Part shown: in pieces, positions 45,142 to 57,009 of the stretch
How positions within the stretch are numbered: position 1 is the stretch's first letter
Layout: each line of letters opens with the position of its first letter
Assembly: GCF_963966145.1 (NCBI RefSeq)
Contig: NC_091051.1
Span: forward strand, 3,162,001 to 3,226,000
Direction: 5' to 3'
DNA length: 64,000 nucleotides
DNA from: Tenebrio molitor
Lineage: Eukaryota > Arthropoda > Insecta > Coleoptera > Tenebrionidae
The notes under the pieces: generated by a model
What the model was told of the DNA's origin: nothing
What the model saw: the letters and a program-made list of their open reading frames with translations, nothing else
Databases searched by the model: none
Position numbers and translations under genes: made by a program

Positions 45142-47340
45142 GGGGTCGCTCAGGGTTCAAGTTTAAGACCTCAAATATTTATGTCTTCATCAGTGGCCTT
45201 AATTGTGCACTAAAATGGTGATTTGAATAATCTCACATTTAATTAATCCGTGAAAGTTTCCGACACTTAACATTTTCAATCTTGCTGGATCCTCAAAAGT
45301 TACAAAATAATTACCTCCTGAAAAGTTTTTCTCTTGAACTAAAATCTTGGAGGCTATTTTAATTCTTCTCTAATAAAAACCTAGATTAATGAAATGTTAG
45401 TAAGCAAAGATGTGTGAAAGGTCTCCTAATTTTTAATTAAGTTAAAATTAATTAAGTCCAGGAGGAACTTTGAGACATCAAATATTTGTTTCTTAGTTAG
45501 TGGCGCAATTGATTCAGAAGTAATTAAACACACTTATTTCTTTTGTTACATTCAGTTAAAACAATTAATGTTTGAAAATTTCTGATGGGTATTATTTCCA
45601 TAATTATTCAATTTCTTAAGCATCACAATAATTATTATCAAAAAATGTTTTTTTCCCTTGAACTACATCCACGTCGGTTAATTTAATTAAAATAAAAAAG
45701 AAAAGAAAAAAGAATAATATTTCTTATATTTCTAATACTTTACCACTTTGAAAAGAAAAATGGAAGTTAAAGGTCCTTTCTAAGCATTCATTTTACATAA
45801 TTTAATTTAAATTGAGTAATATTGTTGAGATAAAAACAACTCCTTTATCCCTAATTAATCACTCACTTACATTTACATTTGGAAATATAAATAAAAAATC
45901 TAATTAATGTGAGGTAAACTCTTACCTAATTCCTTAAAGGCTGCAAGAGAATTCCTCATTTAAAAAAATATACCGGGAGGGGTGAGAAATCGCGACTTCT
46001 AATTAATTAAAATTGGCGATATTATTAATAATAAATAAGGTAAATTTGATTTTTTTTTTTAAATAAGGCCGTAATAGTTTTGTTAGTTTTCTGATATGCA
46101 TTAACTGTTAATTTACCTATAAAGTTTTTACACTAAATGAATCTGTACCTGCTTGCGCATCAGATCCTAGTGTCGCAATTACAAATTTTGACTTGGTTGG
46201 CTAAATAATTCGCTTTTTTATTTAAACGCAAACCAGACGCGTGATTTATGGCAAAATGGTATAATTTGCCAACAAAAGGATCATTCACTAGTAGCCGACC
46301 GTTTTGGAGCCTCTTATTTACAGCTTTGCCATAAAATTGCGTTTTTTTCCACTGATTTCGTAAATAATTATAGGAAGTGAATCTGGGTGGGTCAGTATTA
46401 AAATCAGAATTTGACTTTTTAATTGAAATTTACTTTTTTTTTTTGGCTTTGTAAGTGAAAAATTATCAAAAAGTTATGAAATGTACAGTCACGGCCACGG
46501 AATTTCGTCATTCAACTGACATTAGCTGTAAAATAGCCCAAAGTTAATCCAAAAGCTAGATTCCCATTTTCCCCGGCCGCTACTTTAACCGATACCCCTC
46601 CCGGTATAATTAGAAAATTCGTAACAAAAATTGGAAATTTGAATTTCCTTCAAAGTGAGATTTGCTGATTTGAGTCGATGAATGGCGTTGCACAAGGTTC
46701 GTGTCTAAGACCCCAAATATCTGAATCTTTATTAATTCAATGAATTAGGAACATAAATGCTAAGTTCTTGTACAATTTTGCAGCCAAATAAAACTTTGCA
46801 TTTTTTTTTCTTTCCTTCTTCATGTCACAACGTTAGGTATAAAATACTTTTCAAACATTTTTTTGGCTCGTTTTTTTTCCAATCAAAGTAAAACTGAATT
46901 TCTTGCTTCTTTATTAATGCAATCCACAAAATGTAAAATAACACATAACTACGAGTAAATTGTGAATGTTTTCCAAATTTTTAAAATTCTCAAAAAAATT
47001 GTGAAAATACCCAAGATTGAAGCGAATACTCTTGTCTCAATTTAATTTTAGTTAACACCTTTTCTAGCGTTTAAAATGGAGACTCTCTAAACTCTAATGA
47101 ATGTCCCAGTTATATTTGCACTTAGAAACGCAGTTAATAAACTTAGTTAATTTTACTTAGCTAAACTCTTTACCGATGCACTAAAAGCTACAAAGAATTC
47201 CCCTGCTTTCTTACAAAAAGAAGAAATTTGTGGCAACATCAAAACTAAACTTGAATCTTGAAAATACATTTGACAACTTGAAGGTTAATTCAACGAGTGG
47301 TGTTACCCAAGGTTCAAGTTTAAGACCCCAAATATTTACA
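45142..47340 (+). repeat. Four spaced copies of a ~38-bp segment resembling an RT motif
   Basis: Related segments lie at 45142-45180, 45456-45490 (most diverged), 46683-46722 and 47297-47340. Three of them contain a core like GTT.CAAGGTTC...CTAAGACC.CAAATAT. In one frame they read G-V-A/T-Q-G-S-S/C-L-R-P-Q-I. That resembles the 'GVPQGSVLGPLLF' motif of non-LTR retrotransposon reverse transcriptases. The first two share further downstream bases. No long frame links them. They may be duplicated debris of one retrotransposon fragment, or an unrelated local repeat. Confidence 0.45.
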
Positions 47341-47540
47341 TTTGAATCCATTTCATTCATTGTAAGAACTAAAATGCCTTTTTTTAACGTCCGTAAAAAA
47401 AAAGTGCAAGTTTTTTCATTCGTTTGCGTTCATAAAATATGTGATTTTTGAATCGGTCAAGAAGCGTTAAAAAAAGTGCCATAGCGTGTCATTTTTTAAC
47501 GCAATTATAAAGTGTTTCATTCATAATTAGCAGTTTTTTT

Positions 47541-47660
47541 GAACGACTTCGTATGTAAATTGGGATTTTTTGGCATGAGTAAAACGCGAGTAAAGGTCCA
47601 CGGATTCACACAGGAGAAAATTTTCAAATTTTGAGAGTGTCGAAAAAATGGTTATCTAAA
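47541..47660 (+). repeat. Partial copy of the element at 52354-52625
   Basis: CGTATGTAAATTGGGATTTTTTGGCA, broken here for length, and further on TTCACACAG.AGAAAATT.TCAAATT with AGTGTCGAA are shared with 52354-52625. The inverted arm and part of the middle are missing. Non-coding. Confidence 0.6.
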
Positions 47661-47879
47661 CTTACGAGCGCCAAAAAAATGTTATATGCAACTCGTTCGT
47701 AAAGTACTTTTTTTACTCTGCGGATTTGCGCACTCGCTTCGCTGGAGCGGCAAATTTTCCTTCTCGTAAAAAAAGTATCACTTTACTCACTTGTTGCATA
47801 AATAACTATTATTTTAAAATTAAATAATTTAAATTGGTGTAATCATTACTAAATAGGTTTGTGATAATTTTTGTGATTC

Positions 47880-49249
47880 GTTTTGTATTTTAAATTTTGC
47901 CACGATAAAATATCCACTCTCCTGACACAGAATCCCCTGTGTAATGTATCATCCTGCCCTGCATCCTACCCCGTTTCGAATCTGTGCCTGGTCAAAGGTG
48001 AAATGTCCCCAATTAGCGGGTCAAAAGGCAGAATCTCTTTGTCCGAGCATCCTTTCAGCCAACCAACATCAATTTGGACCAGTTTTGAAAACATGAATAG
48101 GTAGAGATGGTCACACGACCACATTTAACCTGTGACCTATCATCCCATCTCCCCATTGACGAGATGAAAGAGATGTTACCGGCTAAGTGACGAGGGTTAA
48201 ATTACCCGATAATTGCCCCCCTAAAAAGACGCAAGATTTTTCCAAGCCTCGAACTCGCCCCGTTTGATACGTCATGTATGAGCCCGAAGATGTGCCAACG
48301 TCTTTGACACTCGAATCATATGCTTTGATCAAATAAATTCTATTTGGTCGTGTCCGTTCGAGTGCGAACAATAATGTCTCGTTTCCCTAACGTCCCCCAT
48401 TTTTCAGGGCGCGGACCAGCGAACGGAAAAGTCTTCTTGATGAGCTACACTCGGTATATTAAACTGTTTGCCCAACGGCTCAAGCTCGTTCGGTGGCAAA
48501 TTGTGTCCACGACCGGTGTGACGAGTGGACGCCGGGTGGCCGCGGGTCATCCAGGGCAAAGGTCGCGGGGTCGCAGACATACAAGGGAGTGAGCACGCCG
48601 CAAAAACCCTAATAGTAGTAAACTGTCAACACATTGCCGATATTAATCATAAAGAGTACACAGAGCGCGATTTCGAGATTTCGGAAAAATTTTTCGACGG
48701 AAAAAAACCCACAGGACTACGATCCAGACGAGGTTTTTTTGGGCAGATGATGCAAATGAGAAAGAGCCAAGCGACCCTTTCGGGATCGCCTACCTGGAAA
48801 GGGATGCGTAGGTAAACGCGGCCCTTTCGGCTCCCCCAAAGACACCCGATCGATTTTCCAATCACGATGGCCAGTTAATTCGGTACTTGTCGGTATTGAT
48901 GCACTTTCAAAGTTTCTAATGTTGATATTTGAACAACGTGTAGTTGCGAACCCCAAGAGGGATCAATAATGATGTTCTCTTTCTATAGAACGCGGTCGCA
49001 AGTGCTGCATCTTGTTTGCATCTTGCTTGACGTTTCAGCGGTTGAAATAAAGTTATGAATTTAACAAAAGGACAAAGTTTTAATTAAACTGCCAAGTTCT
49101 AGGCAAACGTCGCCCGATTTCGAGACGCTAATGCGAATCAAAGGAAATGTGTGTGCGTCGCGACGCTCACCAAAGAAACGAACTCCCATCAATCATGCAA
49201 ACAGAAGAGACCGAAGAGTGCCAAAGAAGTTGTTAACGTAGTCTTAATA
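47880..49249. other. GC-richer non-coding block
   Basis: Unique, GC-richer sequence from about 47.92 kb onwards. Frames of 60-96 codons lie on both strands, none with a recognisable domain. No repeats were found. Candidate regulatory block. Confidence 0.4.
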
Positions 49250-49372
49250 ATCCTAATGATACGATAGGTCTGAAAGTACTGTATAATTCGATCACTGAGG
49301 TGAAGCAAGATCGGGTGCGGTCGATTCTTGGATGGGTGGCCCCAGAGGAGACCGCGTTTCGATGCAACTTCG
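49250..49372 (+). pseudogene. 5S-rRNA-like sequence (pseudogene or 5S-derived SINE head)
   Basis: The segment is about the length of 5S rRNA (120 nt). It keeps the landmarks of the gene's internal control region in order: GATCACTGA..TGAAGCAAGATCGGG (box A region), CTTGGATGGGTGGCC (intermediate element/box C) and GAGACCGCGT near the end. The first ~40 bases are poorly matched and there is no T-run straight after the 3' end. It is therefore probably not a working gene. It may be a retroposed 5S pseudogene or the head of a 5S-derived SINE. Confidence 0.62.
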
Positions 49373-51169
49373 TAGCTTGGTTGTTTGATCGCAGTAGTCA
49401 GTAATGTTGTGAACAAACTGCGGCCTGAATGGCGTGCCCCCGGCTCAAGAAAAATAAGTACAAGAGGGGTGTAAAAATAATACGTTTGGACTTGGACTTA
49501 CTCTACTAGTGCAGGAAGAATATTTTGTTGTGGATGGGGTTCCAGTATCTACACGAAGAGTATTTATCTTGGCAAGATAATAACGCGGATAAATTAGACG
49601 GGAGGTTACCAATCGATCGGCCAAGAACGGACGGGGCCGAACATTCCTGCCATTTCATTGCCAAGTATTAAGTTAATTACGTCACCAAGCCGCCCCCACG
49701 CCCCGACAGCAACATAGAAAAATCGTGTGCCGCCGCCTCCCTCTCCGCGGAACAAGATAAATCGGGAAATTAGCGTTTACTTTATGCCGTGTCCCGATTA
49801 GCACTGAGCCAAGAGCAAATAATAAAAAGAATCGAAGGGGATGCACAGAGGTGATGGCGGAACGCGACGAAAGAGAGAGTCATAAGAAAATATTCGGCGG
49901 AGACGTTGCAGTTTTAATTTGGCAGCGGAGGCCGAAGTACGTTTCACAATGGGGATAATTAATTACGCGCCGCCATCTAATTAGATTGTCGCGCCATTAA
50001 TCAATCGAAAGGGGAAAGTTCTTTTTGTCGGTTTGGTCCGGTGTGAACTGTGCTTGGTGTTCGAGTGACCGATGGCCAGTGTCCACCAATGAGAGACGGC
50101 GTCGGGTCGACGGACCTCCTCTGGATGGCGGAGTGGGGAGATGGGATAGGGGAAGAGGTGACCCCTGGCTTGCGATGCGTGAAAGGGTAATATTATTAAT
50201 TCATGAGGGCGAAAGAGTGGTGATTTTAATTGGGACACGTTCGGAGGCAAAATGTCCGGCGGGGCGAGGCGATTATTGTTTTTTCATTAAATGGAAAGAT
50301 TGATTTATCGTGGGGTTTTGTTTTTGTGTTTTCCTTTTTTTTTGTTTTTGTTGTTATTTTTGTGTTGAGAGTGAGTTCAGTTTTTGTACGTGTACGTTAG
50401 GTATCGCATTTTAATTCATACTTTAATAAACTATTTCTTTTTTCGTATTTTTATTCAACTGACCCTCATCCTTTTCTACACACCACCATTATTTCATTTG
50501 ATGTAGCTTTTGTATTCTTTTGTTTTGTGTGTGGGTAGAATGAAAACGTGTTTTTATTTTATTTTGAACAAACTTAAATGAACTGAACAAACTATACTAA
50601 ACATTTATTCTAAATTCTTTAGAAAATACATATAACAAGCTATATATCCAGCGTTCAAAAAATTATTGCTTTCCTCACTATGAACAAACGCAGGTTGTCT
50701 ATTTGGTTGGTTTGCTTTGACAATCGGATGCACAACCTCACTTTGAACAATATTTTAATGTGATTTACTGATTTAGATCATTAGTTTAAAGAAAATGATC
50801 GTGTTGCTGGAAAAAAACAGGAAACACTCATTGATAACTTCTTAAAAGAGTTGTTTCTTACTAAAGAAATAATGCATAGGTACTAACGTTTGTTTGAATA
50901 AAAGGCGTTAACGGAAATAAAAGCAAGGGGGTCATTACAAACTGCATGGTAGTATATAATAAACTAATTAGATTATGCTAAAGTTTTAGTGACAAAAATC
51001 TTCCAAAATTTATTATCGAAAGACCGTTATTTCAAAAAAAAATGTTTTCCAAAATTTTAGAACAGACGTTTTCTCTTTTCGTTGTATAGATAAATGGAAT
51101 CTTTTTTATCATGTTATTCTCGGCGGAAGAGAATTTTAATTGAAATTAATTAATAAATTTTCGTATATA
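49373..51169. other. GC-rich block followed by AT-rich spacer
   Basis: GC-rich and unique to about 50.28 kb, with only short overlapping frames. T-rich and then AT-rich to the transposon at 51170. No gene is supported. Confidence 0.4.
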
Positions 51170-52273
51170 CAGGCCGTCTCAGCTAAGATTTTCGAACCTA
51201 ATATCTCGGTTATTTGCTAACGGATTTTTGTGAAATTTAAAATGCAGATATTTTAGACGGTGAAGAATAAAATCCCATTAATGCAATCACCCAAGTCTTA
51301 AAAACGTAATTTTTACGTGCCTTTTTAAAATATTGAATCACTTAAAATTTATTTCAAAAAATTGATCGTCAATAACAAGTGTTGTAAGGAGAAACTCGTC
51401 CTTGAAAGACGTCTGGTTTGCAATAAAGAAGAAAAAAACTGCGTTAAACGTGCAAAAGCTTAGACGCGTATGAAACAAACGCGCGTTATCGCCGAATTTT
51501 GGTCAACCCTCTTCGAACAAACGGAGGTGACATATTTGACGTTTATCTTTCTAACCTTACAAACATTTACAAAGTTAAAGACAACATTTGGACGTAATTT
51601 ATTATACTGGATGCTTTCATTCTTCCATAAAGGACTAAAACACGATCGGGATATTTTAGCAAGGTAATTTAGTTCACGTACGCTTCCTGTGTCTACAAAT
51701 AAATTGACGACTCTCTTAACCTTACATTTTGTATAGCCTACATTTGGATAGTGTTCCACGAGTGTCATTGAAGTTCTTACGACACTCTACATAGGCAAAA
51801 ATTGTTTCCTTTTCCGACAATATTGAAATTTCTGCCATGGTAGTCTATTTTTAGAGTATTTTCAATAAATTTACACAATTTGACTTTTCTAATAAAGCGC
51901 GGCCACTTTTGACAGATTTTAAGGGGTGTACAAAATGTTGCTTGGCAACTTTTCATCAATTGTTTCAAAAGGTAAACTGCTCAAATAGCTTCAAAATTTA
52001 GATAAAATTTTTAACAACACAATCTAATCTTTTCGTTGAATCAGACGAGTGATTCAGTTAACTGTTCGTGCAGACAACTATTTTTTAATGTTTAACAATC
52101 TCATAATTAATTTTCAATAAAGATTAAAATTACATTTTTTAACTTGAGGTAATTTTATTATTACTAATTAAATCTTCACCGTCTAAAATATCTGCATTTT
52201 AAATTTCATTAAAATCCGTTGGCAAATAACCGAGATATGTATTAGGCTCGAAAGTCTTAGCTGAGATACCCTG
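51170..52273 (-). mobile_element. Tc1/mariner-like element, 1.1 kb, internally deleted
   Basis: TA-flanked element with long TIRs. The left end CAGGCCGTCTCAGCTAAGAT and the right end (inverted, ...ATCTTAGC-like with TGAGATACCCTG) continue for about 110 bp, sharing ATATCTCGGTTATTTG, TGCAGATATTTTAGACGGTG and AAATTTAAAATGCA. The - strand interior keeps a decayed reading frame (separate entry). It is longer than the other remnants here but too short for a full transposase. Confidence 0.85.
51460..51768 (-). pseudogene. Possible decayed transposase N-terminus within the 51.2-52.3 kb element
   Basis: A 102-codon frame from ATG 51768 starts MTLVEHYPNVGYTKCKVKRV and continues with NLFVDTGSV. It resembles the helix-turn-helix start of Tc1/IS630-type transposases in length, position and the 'TGSV' element. 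No catalytic residues are present. It is inside the TIRs and on the strand expected for a residual transposase. The match is weak. Confidence 0.35.
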
Positions 52274-52353
52274 TATTTTGGTATTTCCAGTCTGTTTTCT
52301 TTTAACTCGAAATCAATTTGACTTTGTTAAGGATTGAGTATAGTAGTTTATTT

Positions 52354-52625
52354 AACTAGTTCGTGTGTAAATTGGGCTTTTTTTGGCACTCGTGGAGTGA
52401 AACGAGCGTTTTAAACTGGCCCACTCATGCCAAAAAAAGCCCAATTTACACAAGAACGAGTTGAATACAAGGTTTTTTTGTTCGACGAGCCCCTTAAAGG
52501 CTCCAAATCGCTCAAAATCTTTAAAATTAGCTTGACGTTTCGTTTTGACAAGTTGTCAAATTTATCAAAATTCGTTCACACAGCAGAAAATTCTCAAATT
52601 CTGACAGTGTCGAACAAAAAAGTAT
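52354..52625. mobile_element. Fold-back-headed element
   Basis: The arms CGTGTGTAAATTGGGC..TTTTGGCA (52371-52387 side) and TGCCAAAAAAAGCCCAATTT (52428 onward) form a ~35-bp inverted repeat around a 40-bp loop at the left. The downstream part (GTTCACACAGCAGAAAATTC, AGTGTCGAA) is shared with 47541-47660. Non-coding. Confidence 0.65.
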
Positions 52626-52639
52626 AATTATTAAACAAT

Positions 52640-52710
52640 TTAATGCCATTACAAAAATGAACCTTTGATGGTAAATTTCAAATTTGCCAAATTTCATTGT
52701 TACCAACAGA
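52640..52710 (+). repeat. Repeat segment, inverted copy at 56254-56329
   Basis: CCATTACAAAAATGAACCTT through TGATGGTAAATTTCAAATTT to ACCAACAGATTCAGT is found inverted at 56254-56329 with about 90% identity by eye. It is probably part of a third MITE family, one copy of which has inserted into the element at 55785-57007. Confidence 0.7.
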
Positions 52711-52740
52711 TTCAGTCATTCTTGCTCACGCCGTGGAATG

Positions 52741-53097
52741 TCGCGTTTTGAAACAAACTACCTAGTGCAGCAATTTACTTATCATGGTTGGTATTTCTGA
52801 TCTTGGCTCTTGGCATGGCGAAAATGAAATGTCAAAATAACGTGTCTTGGACAGAGACTAATCCTAATCTCGTATTTCTGGTGGGGTACATACAAAATTG
52901 TCTATGACATCTGTTGCCAATGAAGACAATATTCCCCAAATTTGAAAATTGTTAATTTTCACTTAAAAATTGCTTAAAAGGTGCAAAGTAGAAAAAATCT
53001 CGTTTATAAGGCATTTTGTAGCACTTCCTTGCAAGCTCGTCGTGCCTTAAAACCTTGCGTGCTACAAAATGCTTCAAATAAAGCTCGTATCATGATA
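52741..53097 (+). repeat. Dispersed repeat, copy 2 (first copy at 28321)
   Basis: Same orientation and order of blocks as 28321-28655. It ends in a hairpin-like tail, GCATTTTGTAGCAC..GTGCTACAAAATGC, that is shorter in the first copy. It lies 2 bp before the next TA-flanked element, so the two are adjacent insertions. Confidence 0.75.
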
Positions 53098-53099
53098 TA

Positions 53100-53729
53100 C
53101 AGAGTGATCAACAAGTGAACAAAGCAAGAATGTTTCATCTTTTGTGTTATCGAAACGTTTTTCTTAGCTCGATCGTACACATATGTATACTTTCTATACA
53201 CAGTTGTTTTATTGGTTGCCTACCCCTCGAAAAATCTATTCTAATGTAATTCATTCTTAATAATTAATGCTTTATTTTGGGATCATTGTTGCTTAGGTAC
53301 AATTACAGAAAACGTCCGTAAACTTTGGCGAAATTGAAAACTATTTTCAAGGTTAACATCAATACCGTTGCTTTAAAACTGACGTTTGTTTGACATTTCA
53401 CCGAAAAATCTGCTTAGCAGTGGCGCCACGTTTGGTTGGCAATAAAACTTGTCAATTACCCATTCTTACGAATAAAATAATTATGTGGCTCTTGTTTATT
53501 TTATAAATTTTCTCCATAATAAGATACCTAATGATAATCAAATGCAGAATTATAATTCCAACGTCTAAAATTCATGAGGTAGGTATGATTTATTTTATTG
53601 TAAAGTAGCGTTTGAGACTACAAATTGTCTACGCCCATGCATTGAAAGCTTATTTGCATATGATTCCGCCATGACATGACCGATAATTTGCAACGCCTGC
53701 TCTGATTTGTTTTCTTTTTGATCACTTTG
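53100..53729. mobile_element. TA-flanked TIR element, CAGAGTGATCAAC family, copy 1
   Basis: The element is 630 bp long with TA on both sides. The left end CAGAGTGATCAACAAGTGAA and the right end, inverted ...TTTTTGATCACTTTG, are similar over about 24 bp. It is non-coding. Long blocks (TTTTATTGGTTGCCTACC, GGGATCATTGTTGCTTA, GAAAAATCTGCTTA, ATGCATTGAAA, CAACGCCTGCTCTGATTTGT) are repeated in the second copy at 55785-57007. Confidence 0.85.
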
Positions 53730-53731
53730 TA

Positions 53732-55784
53732 CCAAGTTAGCTAAACGGTCACAAAACTGTTGCTTTTTGAATTATTCACTTTTAACACGATAATTTTATC
53801 AATTCTCGTGCTTCTTAATGGTAAGCTAAAACTTTTGTTTTAGTTTTGCATCGTAAATTAAATTCCCTGTTCTTGACCCGAAATGAACAATATTTTAAAA
53901 AGTCTTATTTTAGCTAAAATTTCCAATTTTTTATAATTCCTATTAATTTTGTAAGCAATAAAAAATGATCTAGCACGCAAAAATTTTGATTACGTAACCC
54001 AACTACGAGAAACAAAATGGATTCAAATTTAGAAGTCGTGTAAGTCACGACCGAACGTCACAACAAAGCAAAGATTTAAACAGAAACACTTTCCGGTGAA
54101 AATAGAAAGTTTGACGTGGCACAAATAAATGTATTTTGTTTAAACTTCCGTAGTTTCTTCAGCGAGCTCGAGAACGTCGCGATTGTCGTTAACGTATTAC
54201 TGGTTGCCTACACGTGAAATAATTAAAAACGAAGGGAGGAACTAAGGAGAGACGAGAAGAAGAGCGTGAAGAATAAACCAAAATTTTTATCCGGGAGCAA
54301 AACATAATAAAGTCCCATCAAAATTCCAGCGAGCGTCGCTTCATCCTTGCTCGCTTCCGCTTCCTGCTCGGTCTCGTCTTTATTTTTCGCCCCGCGTCTT
54401 TCCTCCAATCTTATGCACGTAACACCACACATGTCTTTAATCAGTCAGTCACAGTCTATGCACGGTGCGAAGGGGAGTCAAGCGGTAACGGCTTGATAGG
54501 TAAACAAAGCTGGAACAATCAAACAAGAGGCGGGAATCCATCTCGCAGTCATCAGACATAATAGCTAGGTGTTTTTACGCGCCTGGCCAAGACAGCTCCG
54601 GATTGAGTGGCGGCGTCGCCCACCCCCGACCCCGTAGCGCTCCGCCGGACGCGGGGCCCTTTTTCCGCCCCCGACTCCGATCCGCACGCTCACAGTCTGA
54701 GCCGGTGGCAGCCTCCTTGATGGATTAATCCTGCCCTAATGAGTGTAAGAGCGATAAGTCTCGCATGTGAATGCTCCGAAGTCAGCAGCGATCGCTAATT
54801 AGATGAATGGTGGCTCACAATGCCTGGCCCACTTGACTGGCATATCGTGCGGTTTGTTGTACAACCACTTGCACTTATTCCTGCTAAATCCTGCTGCTGC
54901 CGCTGTGCCCGACTTGCTTACTCCACTATTAAGATTAATGAGACGGATTTTGGGGCGGTTCATGTTCGGTGTTCATATTATAATGGAGCATTTTTGGTTG
55001 AACGTGAGGATGTTTGCAGGAAATTGATTGCCGAGCGCTGCTCCAGACGCCGAAGGTGGTGCCGTAATTGTGCCATTTACACGCAACAAACACCCGAACA
55101 ACAATTACGCGATAAATAAACATCGGGGGCAAAAATGGGGCAGCTCCGAAACTTCTACGACTGTTCAAAACTGGCAACTCGAGGATCTGCTGAACAACAA
55201 ACCAAACGTTGTTGTGAACTGAAATATGACAGCATTCTTTCCGATCGCAAACATTTTTTGACTGAAATTTAGAAAAGTTATTTTGAAGGACCTCAATCTA
55301 CTTAAGACAAGGAAATTATTCCGTTCAAGATTTATTCTGGTGTGAACATTGACAAGAACGTTGTTAATTTTTGGAAAATTTTCGAAAACTGGAACTGGAA
55401 GATAAGTCCAAAAAATTTTTTTGAAACGCTAGATTTCTGATTATTCCTTGAAGGTGACACAATTGTAGTTTGACGTTTTTAAAAAATTGTTTAAAATTGA
55501 AACAGCAAAATTTTTAGCGAAATTTCAATATCTTCTACCTGAAAATTGTTATTCTTGTATTTAAAATAAAAATCTTAAAAAATCAAACGCTTTATTGATA
55601 GATAATTTCCCAAATTTTTTGAAACATTTTCTTTGATATGAAATTTAATATTTCTTACATAAACTCCGTCACTGATTACAAGAATCACTGGAAAACTAAC
55701 CTAATTTAAGAAAATAAAAAATATTACAAAAACTGGTTATGGCTTATTCATTTTTTTTTTACCGTCAATACTACGGATTTTGTA
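53732..55784. other. Non-coding stretch with a GC-rich block
   Basis: AT-rich to 54.15 kb, then GC-rich and unique to about 55.17 kb, then AT-rich. Frames up to 99 codons on both strands have no domain. GCCGGTGGCAGCC at 54700-54712 loosely resembles a CTCF-type core. No gene is supported. Confidence 0.4.
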
Positions 55785-55812
55785 CACAAGATGATCAAAA
55801 ACAAAACAGTGC

Positions 55813-56170
55813 TATACTCTATTTTTTAATTAAAGTGCCACGACCTGTTGATTTAGGTTTGCAAATATAAAATTTTACTAAACGTAGGGAATTTAATGAT
55901 ACTTATTGGCTATACCAGCCAACGTGTGTGTGTCCTTGAAAGTACGCAAACTCGCAGCTAAAATGTCTCACAAAGTAAGACATTTATTAAACTCTCAAAT
56001 TAGTTATTAAATATTAACTTTATTAACACGCTGCGCTACTAATATCTCTAATAACCTCAATTTTTATATGATGAGATTTTTCACCCCATGTCAAAAGTGT
56101 ACAATGTTGTCAGCTCTATTTTGGGTGTAAATTGCGGTGTTGTGGTTCTATGATTAAAAAATAGACTATA
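55813..56170 (-). mobile_element. Nested MITE with TATAGTCTATTTTTTAATC ends, copy 2
   Basis: It starts TATACTCTATTTTTTAAT and ends ATTAAAAAATAGACTATA. The interior is the inverted form of 13885-14143, including TCCTTGAAAGTACGCAAACT and CAGCTCTATTTTGGGTGTAA. About 100 extra bases in the middle (near 55970-56085) are absent from copy 1. Sitting next to the left TIR of the host element, it helps date the nesting order. Confidence 0.8.
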
Positions 56171-56253
56171 CCTCATCTTTTGTTTTATGGAAACGTTTGT
56201 CTTGGTTTGAATCATACGGATAATTTATACGGCGCGATCAAGAACGACTACTG

Positions 56254-56329
56254 AATCTGTTGGTGAAAATGCAATTTAGTAAATTTGAAATTTACCATCA
56301 AAGGTTCATTTTTGTAATAGCATAAACAT
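56254..56329 (-). repeat. Inverted copy of 52640-52710
   Basis: CTGTTGGTGAAAATGCAATT through AAATTTGAAATTTACCATCA to AATAGCATA is the reverse complement of 52640-52710 with few mismatches. It lies in the ~240-bp segment that interrupts the element at 55785-57007. Confidence 0.7.
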
Positions 56330-57009
56330 AACTGACATAACCAAAAATGTAGTGTTAAGTTAAAACATCCGGTCAGTGCCAATTACGAAACAAAAATCAC
56401 CAATATTTTTCAATTGTTTCATTTCCAACAGACTGTCATTGTTGAACGCGCTCTACTTATATGCACAGTCGTTTTATTGGTTGCCTACCTCTTGAAAAAT
56501 CTATTATTAATTAATTATTAGTAATTGATGTTTTATCTTCAATGGTACTACTTACATTGTACTACTTATTCTGGGATCATTGTTGCTTACAATTACAGTA
56601 AACAGCTGTAAACTACCGAAGTCGAAAAGTTATTTTGTAGGTTAACAACAGCACATCGTTGACGTTTCTTCGACATTTCAGCGAAAAATCTGCTTACCAG
56701 TGGCGTCGGTTTTGGCAATAAAGCTGCTAAATTACCTATTATTATACGAATGTAAAAGGTTGCTCAAGAGCAATAAACAAGTTTATTTTATACATTTTCT
56801 CCATTATCAGATGATAATAATAAAATGCACGATTATAATTCCAACGCCTAAAATTTATGAGGTATGATTTATTTATTATAAAGTAGCATTTGAGACCACT
56901 AATTGTCTACACCCATGCATTGAAACCTCATTTGCACAGAATTCCGCTACGACATGACTGATAACTTGCAACGCCTGCTCTGATTTGTTTTCTTTTTGAT
57001 CACTTTGTA

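Larger units (their letters stand above)
55785..57007. mobile_element. TA-flanked TIR element, copy 2, with two nested insertions
   Basis: The left end (CACAAGATGATCAAAAACAA, 55785) and the right end (CACTTTG, 57007) match copy 1. The interior from 56463 on is clearly homologous to 53195-53729 in the same orientation. Two extra pieces interrupt it: a MITE at 55813-56170, and a segment of about 240 bp (56216-56455) that contains the inverted copy of 52640-52710. Subtracting both leaves about 625 bp, the size of copy 1. Confidence 0.75.
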
